NCBI GenBank assembly: GCA_964565665.1
Contig: CAZMFZ010000125.1
Coordinates: 1-9,748, forward strand
Origin: CAZMFZ01 sp964565665
GTDB taxonomy: Bacteria > Bacteroidota > Bacteroidia > Cytophagales > UBA9547
Direction: 5' to 3'
Length of the DNA: 9,748 nt
Shown piece after piece: positions 6,220-9,748 of the stretch. Under the pieces are notes generated by a model. It was not told the DNA's origin. It did no database searches and saw only the letters and a program-made list of their open reading frames with translations. Each line of letters begins with the position of its first letter. Position 1 is the first letter of the stretch. Position numbers and translations under genes: made by a program.

Positions 6220-6456
6220 CTATTTTACTTTCTTGCCTTGTCTTATTATATCGTCCTCAATTCTTCTTTTTAGAGAATCAATTACTACATTTTCAGAATT
6301 CACATCAGATTCTACATAATCGAGCTTAATATTGCTCATTTGTGCTTCCTCACCCGTTTGCTTTGCAATTTCTTTAATGCTTTGCAATTCGTAGATTACA
6401 TATACCAATACTACCAAGTTGAGTATATTAAAAAGATTGTATTTGAGCCAGTTCAT
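6220..6456 (-). CDS. Small single-span membrane protein, function unknown
   Basis: The 78-residue product has one N-terminal membrane segment, about residues 8-24 (LFNILNLVVLVYVIYEL). A polar, charged, probably helical tail follows (about 25-78), rich in Glu, Asp, Ile and Lys and ending RQGKKVK. There is no cysteine lipobox and no motif I recognise. It lies 37 bp downstream of the OstA-like gene on the same strand and is probably the last gene of the purB transcript. Its stop is 2 bases from the stop of the convergent peroxidase gene, which leaves no room for a terminator. The co-directional position hints at an envelope role alongside the OstA-like protein, but that is inference from placement only. 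Confidence 0.7.
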   Translation of the reverse strand: MNWLKYNLFNILNLVVLVYVIYELQSIKEIAKQTGEEAQMSNIKLDYVESDVNSENVVIDSLKRRIEDDIIRQGKKVK

Positions 6457-6493
6457 TGTGTTGATATGGGTTTTGGATAATAAAGAAGACTAG

Positions 6494-8044
6494 TTACGAT
6501 TTTTTCTTTACAGAGTTATAAATTTTATCGTAATATTTGCCAAGCACCGTTTTTCTTTGAGGTTTTTCTTTCTCTCTCCACTTAAAGCCCCGCAATCGCA
6601 AATCTTCATCTTTCAATTCGTGAGGTGGAATAAACTTAGCTTTTGGTTTTTTGTAAAATGCTATCTGATTTACCTTTTGATTTAAGAAACGAATCGTTAG
6701 ATCTTCTGATTCTACATGATTCATGCCACTTGTTAAGGTATCGCCTGAAAGTGCGTAATAGTTAGTCTCAGCATTTGACTTTACATCTATTTTGAAAAGC
6801 TTGTTCTCTTTAAACATAGCTACCATATTTTTCCCTTTCACTTGGTTGAAATTATCTAATGTATCTCTCGAAATACTGAAAGATTTCGTTCTGAGCAAAA
6901 TTCTATCTACCTTTTTATTTTTAGAATACACTTTTATAGTATCGCCCCGCATTTGGTTTTTGCCATTCCACAATACAGGATCCACATAAAAGGTGATACA
7001 TGTGTCTGTCATATCATAAATTAATGAATCACAAATGGCCTGCAATGTTTTATTAAATACCTTCACCTTGTGGTAGGCAAACATTTTTTGTTGTTTCGGA
7101 GTCGCTACAGTATCGTTAATTACATACAATGTATCACCAGTCAAATACAAAGTGTCGCCACCGCTTATGCTTCGCATCAGTGCATCGGGAAATACTTTTG
7201 TCGTACTTTTGGCTCCGCCTTTGTAGCGTGCTTCTTGCCCAAAAATGGTAATACTATCTTTCTTTGAAAATATTTCTACATTTCCATAGGCATACCCAGT
7301 TTGGAGAAACTGATTGTAATCTACTTTATCTGCATACAAAATATATATACCATAATTGATGCGAGTTCTCCCTTTGAATTTACTTATTTTGGTTATTGAA
7401 TTATATTCGCCTTCATCAGCATTCATTACTCCATCTGGTCCTAAAATTCGGGTTGGTCCTCTGAATTTCACCACTTTAGTCACTGTATTATATTCCATCG
7501 TATCGGTGTAGATGGTGTGTTTTTTATCTTTAAAAACCACATCTTTTATAAATACAAATAGATCTTTTTGCTTATAAAATGTGCCAATCTGGCTCACCAA
7601 TGTATTTTCTTTATCTACCACAGTACCTCGGTTGAAATAATTAGCTATATCAGTTCCCAAATTATAATCTAGCACAGTCGTGTAAAGTGTAAGCGATTTA
7701 TTAATCAATATCACATTTGAACCTGTTACTTTCGCTAATTTTTGGTCGCCAAAATAATTTAAATGGTCGCCAAAAAGCTTTTGTGAATCAGACTTTACAA
7801 TCCTGATATGATCAAAAGCTTCCAAATCGTTTCGGTTTTGAAATTGATAAGAAGAATCGCAGTACATTTTTGCCCCCGCATGTTGGAAAACAACATTCCC
7901 TTTCAACACCCTTATTGGCAACCCCATACGAACTGTCCCTTCCAAACTATTGGCACGTATAAGCTCTACTTGCTTAGTTTGTGCAAATGTTTTAGTAGAA
8001 AATGATACAAATAGAAGTAGAAGTACTGAGAATTTTGGAATCAT
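6494..8044 (-). CDS. OstA/LptA-like envelope protein
   Basis: This probable periplasmic protein belongs to the OstA/LptA beta-jellyroll superfamily, whose members carry or insert lipopolysaccharide. The 516-residue product has a signal peptide (hydrophobic 6-16, likely cleavage after TFA at 21/22). Repeated OstA-type units follow: a G-N-V-x-F strand (GNVVFQHAGAKMYCDSSYQF, 49-68), AFDHIRI (76-82), then variants near 168-200, 201-232, 233-275 and 322-375. These have recurring patterns such as a hydrophobic-x-A/C-D-x-hydrophobic-x-Y pair before a change of strand. The tail (488-516) is Lys/Arg-rich. It is far larger than E. coli LptA (about 185 residues) and lacks the LptD outer-membrane barrel, as is common for OstA-like proteins of Bacteroidota. 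It begins 10 bp after the purB stop, so the two are very probably co-transcribed. The superfamily is confident; the exact role in LPS or other lipid transport is inferred. Confidence 0.88.
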   Translation of the reverse strand: MIPKFSVLLLLFVSFSTKTFAQTKQVELIRANSLEGTVRMGLPIRVLKGNVVFQHAGAKMYCDSSYQFQNRNDLEAFDHIRIVKSDSQKLFGDHLNYFGDQKLAKVTGSNVILINKSLTLYTTVLDYNLGTDIANYFNRGTVVDKENTLVSQIGTFYKQKDLFVFIKDVVFKDKKHTIYTDTMEYNTVTKVVKFRGPTRILGPDGVMNADEGEYNSITKISKFKGRTRINYGIYILYADKVDYNQFLQTGYAYGNVEIFSKKDSITIFGQEARYKGGAKSTTKVFPDALMRSISGGDTLYLTGDTLYVINDTVATPKQQKMFAYHKVKVFNKTLQAICDSLIYDMTDTCITFYVDPVLWNGKNQMRGDTIKVYSKNKKVDRILLRTKSFSISRDTLDNFNQVKGKNMVAMFKENKLFKIDVKSNAETNYYALSGDTLTSGMNHVESEDLTIRFLNQKVNQIAFYKKPKAKFIPPHELKDEDLRLRGFKWREKEKPQRKTVLGKYYDKIYNSVKKKS

Positions 8045-8054
8045 TTTGGCAATA

Positions 8055-9410
8055 TTATTTATTTCCTACCATCCCTATATAATTGAATGGGGTGATGTTT
8101 CTCAATTCCTTTTTTACCGAATAGCTCACGTTTAGTTCATGAATAAATTGATCAAGGGTTTCTTTTGTGATTTTATCACCCGTTCTTGTAAGCTCCTTCA
8201 AGGCTTCATAAGGGTTTGGATAGCCCTCCCTCCTTAAAATAGTTTGAATAGCCTCAGCAACTACTGCATAATTATTTTCTAAGTCTTTATTTATTGCTTC
8301 TTGATTTAAAACTAATTTGCCAAGGCCTTTGAGAAGGGATTCTAACGCTATAAAAAAGTGAGAAAACGGGACCCCCAGATTTCTCAACACTGTAGAATCT
8401 GTTAAATCTCTTTGCAATCTTGAAATGGGTAATTTGGATGAAAAATGCTCGAAAACGGCAATGGCTATGCCTAGGTTTCCCTCCGAATTTTCAAAATCTA
8501 TCGGATTTACTTTGTGCGGCATTGCCGAAGAACCTACTTCATCTTTCTTGAGCTTTTGTTTGAAATAATCCATAGAAATATACTGCCACATATCGCGATC
8601 TAAATCAATCAATATGGTAGAAATACGCTTGAAACAATCGCATAAAGCTCCAATATTGTCGTAATGCTCTATTTGAGTGGTATATTGGCTGCGTTTAAGT
8701 TTCAACTTATCATTTACAAATCTATTTCCAAAATCTATCCAATCTCTATCTGGATATGCCACATGATGGGCATTGAAGTTACCAGTAGCACCTCCAAATT
8801 TTGCAGAATAGGGTATGTGATTCAATTGCAACATTTGGTTTTCGATTCTTTCAACAAAAACCATCAGTTCTTTACCCAATCGAGTAGGTGTAGCAGGCTG
8901 TCCGTGCGTTTTAGCTAATAAAGGCACATCTTTCCACTCTTTGGCAAATTGTCGTAAAGTGCCTAGTACCTCAGAAAGCTTAGGTAGCATTTCATTTTCT
9001 ACGCTATCTCTGAGTAAAAGTGGTATGGCTGTATTATTAATATCTTGAGAAGTAAGCCCAAAATGAACAAACTCTGCATATTTTGCTATACCCAATTTTG
9101 TAAACTTTTCTTTGATAAAATATTCTACAGCTTTTACATCGTGATTAGTCTTTTTCTCAGTGTCTTTTATTTCTTGTGCATCATTCTCATCAAAACTTGT
9201 AATAATGGCCCAAAGTGAAGGGTAATGCTTTTTTTCGAAATCGCTCAAGGTTGGTAAGCCGGATTCGCATAAGGCTATGAAATATTCAATTTCAACCAAT
9301 ACCCTATATTTAATCAAAGCAAATTCAGAATAATAATTGGCAAGAGCTTGGGTTGTTTTTCGATAGCGACCGTCAATTGGTGATATAGCAGTAAGCTGAT
9401 TCAATTCCAT
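8055..9410 (-). CDS. purB: Adenylosuccinate lyase
   Basis: This enzyme cleaves adenylosuccinate to AMP plus fumarate, and SAICAR to AICAR plus fumarate, in purine synthesis. The 451-residue product is full length for the PurB group resembling E. coli (456). It carries TNHDVKAVEYF (88-98), HFGLTSQDINNTA (116-128), THGQPATPTRLGKE (168-181, His169 the likely general acid) and the fumarase/lyase superfamily signature GSSAMPHKVNP (293-303). In that signature Ser295 matches the catalytic serine, also Ser295 in E. coli. The start MELNQLTAISPIDGRY is typical of the family. A -7 box lies 21 bases upstream, and the gene heads an apparent operon with the OstA-like and small membrane-protein genes. The adjoining genes are not purine genes, so purB stands apart from its pathway here. 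The identification is certain. Confidence 0.98.
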   Translation of the reverse strand: MELNQLTAISPIDGRYRKTTQALANYYSEFALIKYRVLVEIEYFIALCESGLPTLSDFEKKHYPSLWAIITSFDENDAQEIKDTEKKTNHDVKAVEYFIKEKFTKLGIAKYAEFVHFGLTSQDINNTAIPLLLRDSVENEMLPKLSEVLGTLRQFAKEWKDVPLLAKTHGQPATPTRLGKELMVFVERIENQMLQLNHIPYSAKFGGATGNFNAHHVAYPDRDWIDFGNRFVNDKLKLKRSQYTTQIEHYDNIGALCDCFKRISTILIDLDRDMWQYISMDYFKQKLKKDEVGSSAMPHKVNPIDFENSEGNLGIAIAVFEHFSSKLPISRLQRDLTDSTVLRNLGVPFSHFFIALESLLKGLGKLVLNQEAINKDLENNYAVVAEAIQTILRREGYPNPYEALKELTRTGDKITKETLDQFIHELNVSYSVKKELRNITPFNYIGMVGNK

Positions 9411-9431
9411 TTACAATATTTTAGGGCAAGG

Positions 9432-9439
9432 CAAAGATA
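9432..9439 (-). promoter_or_regulatory. Bacteroidota -7 box (TATCTTTG) of the purB operon
   Basis: The minus strand reads a perfect TAnnTTTG followed by CC, ending 21 bases before the purB ATG; the leader would be about 15 nt. It is identical to the box before the peroxidase gene. No standard-spaced -33 TTTG is visible. The rest of the 229-bp spacer to the divergent transporter gene shows nothing I can name. Confidence 0.6.
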
Positions 9440-9639
9440 AGATATTAATGCCAAAGAAGAAGGAATGCAGCGTTGGGTAAGCGTTAATATATTGATAGTT
9501 AATATAATAGTTTATTTCAATGAGATGCCAATGAAATGAAGTTTTACAGAAAACAGGTTTGAGGATAACTGCATAATGAATTTATTGTTGAACTTTTGCG
9601 TTTGCAACAAAATGATAAGGTTACGATAAAGGGGGAATG

Positions 9640-9748
9640 ATGGATAATAAAAAATTGAAAGCTTATTTAGCCTTTGCAGCAGTCTGTTTTTTTTGGGGTA
9701 CTACGTATTTGGCTATACGAATTGGAGTAAAAGACTTTCCACCTGTAT
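9640..9748 (+). CDS. EamA-type drug/metabolite transporter, 5' part only
   Basis: The reading frame opens at ATG 9640 and continues off the right edge, giving 36 complete residues. After a short basic start (MDNKKLKAY) comes a hydrophobic first membrane helix with FFWGTTYLAIRIGVKDFPP, the signature of the first EamA repeat in inner-membrane proteins of the DMT superfamily (usually about 300 residues, ten helices). A second in-frame ATG directly precedes at 9637. I prefer 9640 because the purine-rich AAAGGGGG (9628-9635) then sits at a better ribosome-binding distance. This is the clearest Shine-Dalgarno-like site in the window. Substrate cannot be inferred. The gene diverges from purB across a 229-bp spacer. 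Confidence 0.85.
   Translation, partial: MDNKKLKAYLAFAAVCFFWGTTYLAIRIGVKDFPPV

Overview
The window looks like ordinary chromosomal DNA from an AT-rich member of the Bacteroidota. Three things point there. First, four perfect matches to the Bacteroidota -7 promoter element TAnnTTTG lie just upstream of genes. Second, most starts lack a clear Shine-Dalgarno sequence. Third, the gene content fits: a lipoprotein-type MsrA, a large OstA-like protein with a signal peptide, and a MauG/CcpA-type di-heme peroxidase. I cannot name genus or species. I see no rRNA, tRNA, CRISPR array, insertion sequence, prophage or attachment site, and no sign of recent transfer.

Layout, left to right. msrA (minus) encodes a lipoprotein methionine sulfoxide reductase. 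A divergent 269-bp spacer containing a 15-bp dyad separates it from a small heat-shock protein gene of the Hsp20 family (plus). A bidirectional hairpin terminator sits between hsp20 and the convergent gapA (glyceraldehyde-3-phosphate dehydrogenase, minus). Upstream of gapA on the same strand is a family 2 glycosyltransferase gene. Divergent from it, two very small membrane-protein genes (63 and 33 codons, separated by 1 nt) point toward rsmI (16S rRNA C1402 ribose methyltransferase, minus). rsmI and a di-heme cytochrome c peroxidase gene (plus) are transcribed divergently from a shared region. That region carries a -7 box on each strand, a 7-bp inverted repeat and a 14-bp tandem repeat that duplicates the peroxidase start codon. 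The right half is an apparent minus-strand operon of purB (adenylosuccinate lyase), an OstA/LptA-like envelope protein and a 78-residue single-span membrane protein. A drug/metabolite (EamA) transporter gene starts divergently from purB and runs off the right edge.

The genes do not form one pathway. They mix housekeeping functions (glycolysis, purine synthesis, rRNA methylation), protein quality control and oxidative-stress repair (Hsp20, MsrA, peroxidase) and envelope functions (OstA-like protein, transporter, small membrane proteins). No stretch over 300 bases lacks a gene. The longest spacers are 740-1008 and 9411-9639. Beyond the purB -7 box, I see nothing definite in the second.

I did not find a convincing undescribed multi-gene system. 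The points most worth a second look are a 10-A homopolymer in msrA between the lipoprotein signal and the enzyme domain, followed by an in-frame Met; the start-codon-duplicating repeat before the peroxidase gene; and the paired tiny membrane-protein genes.
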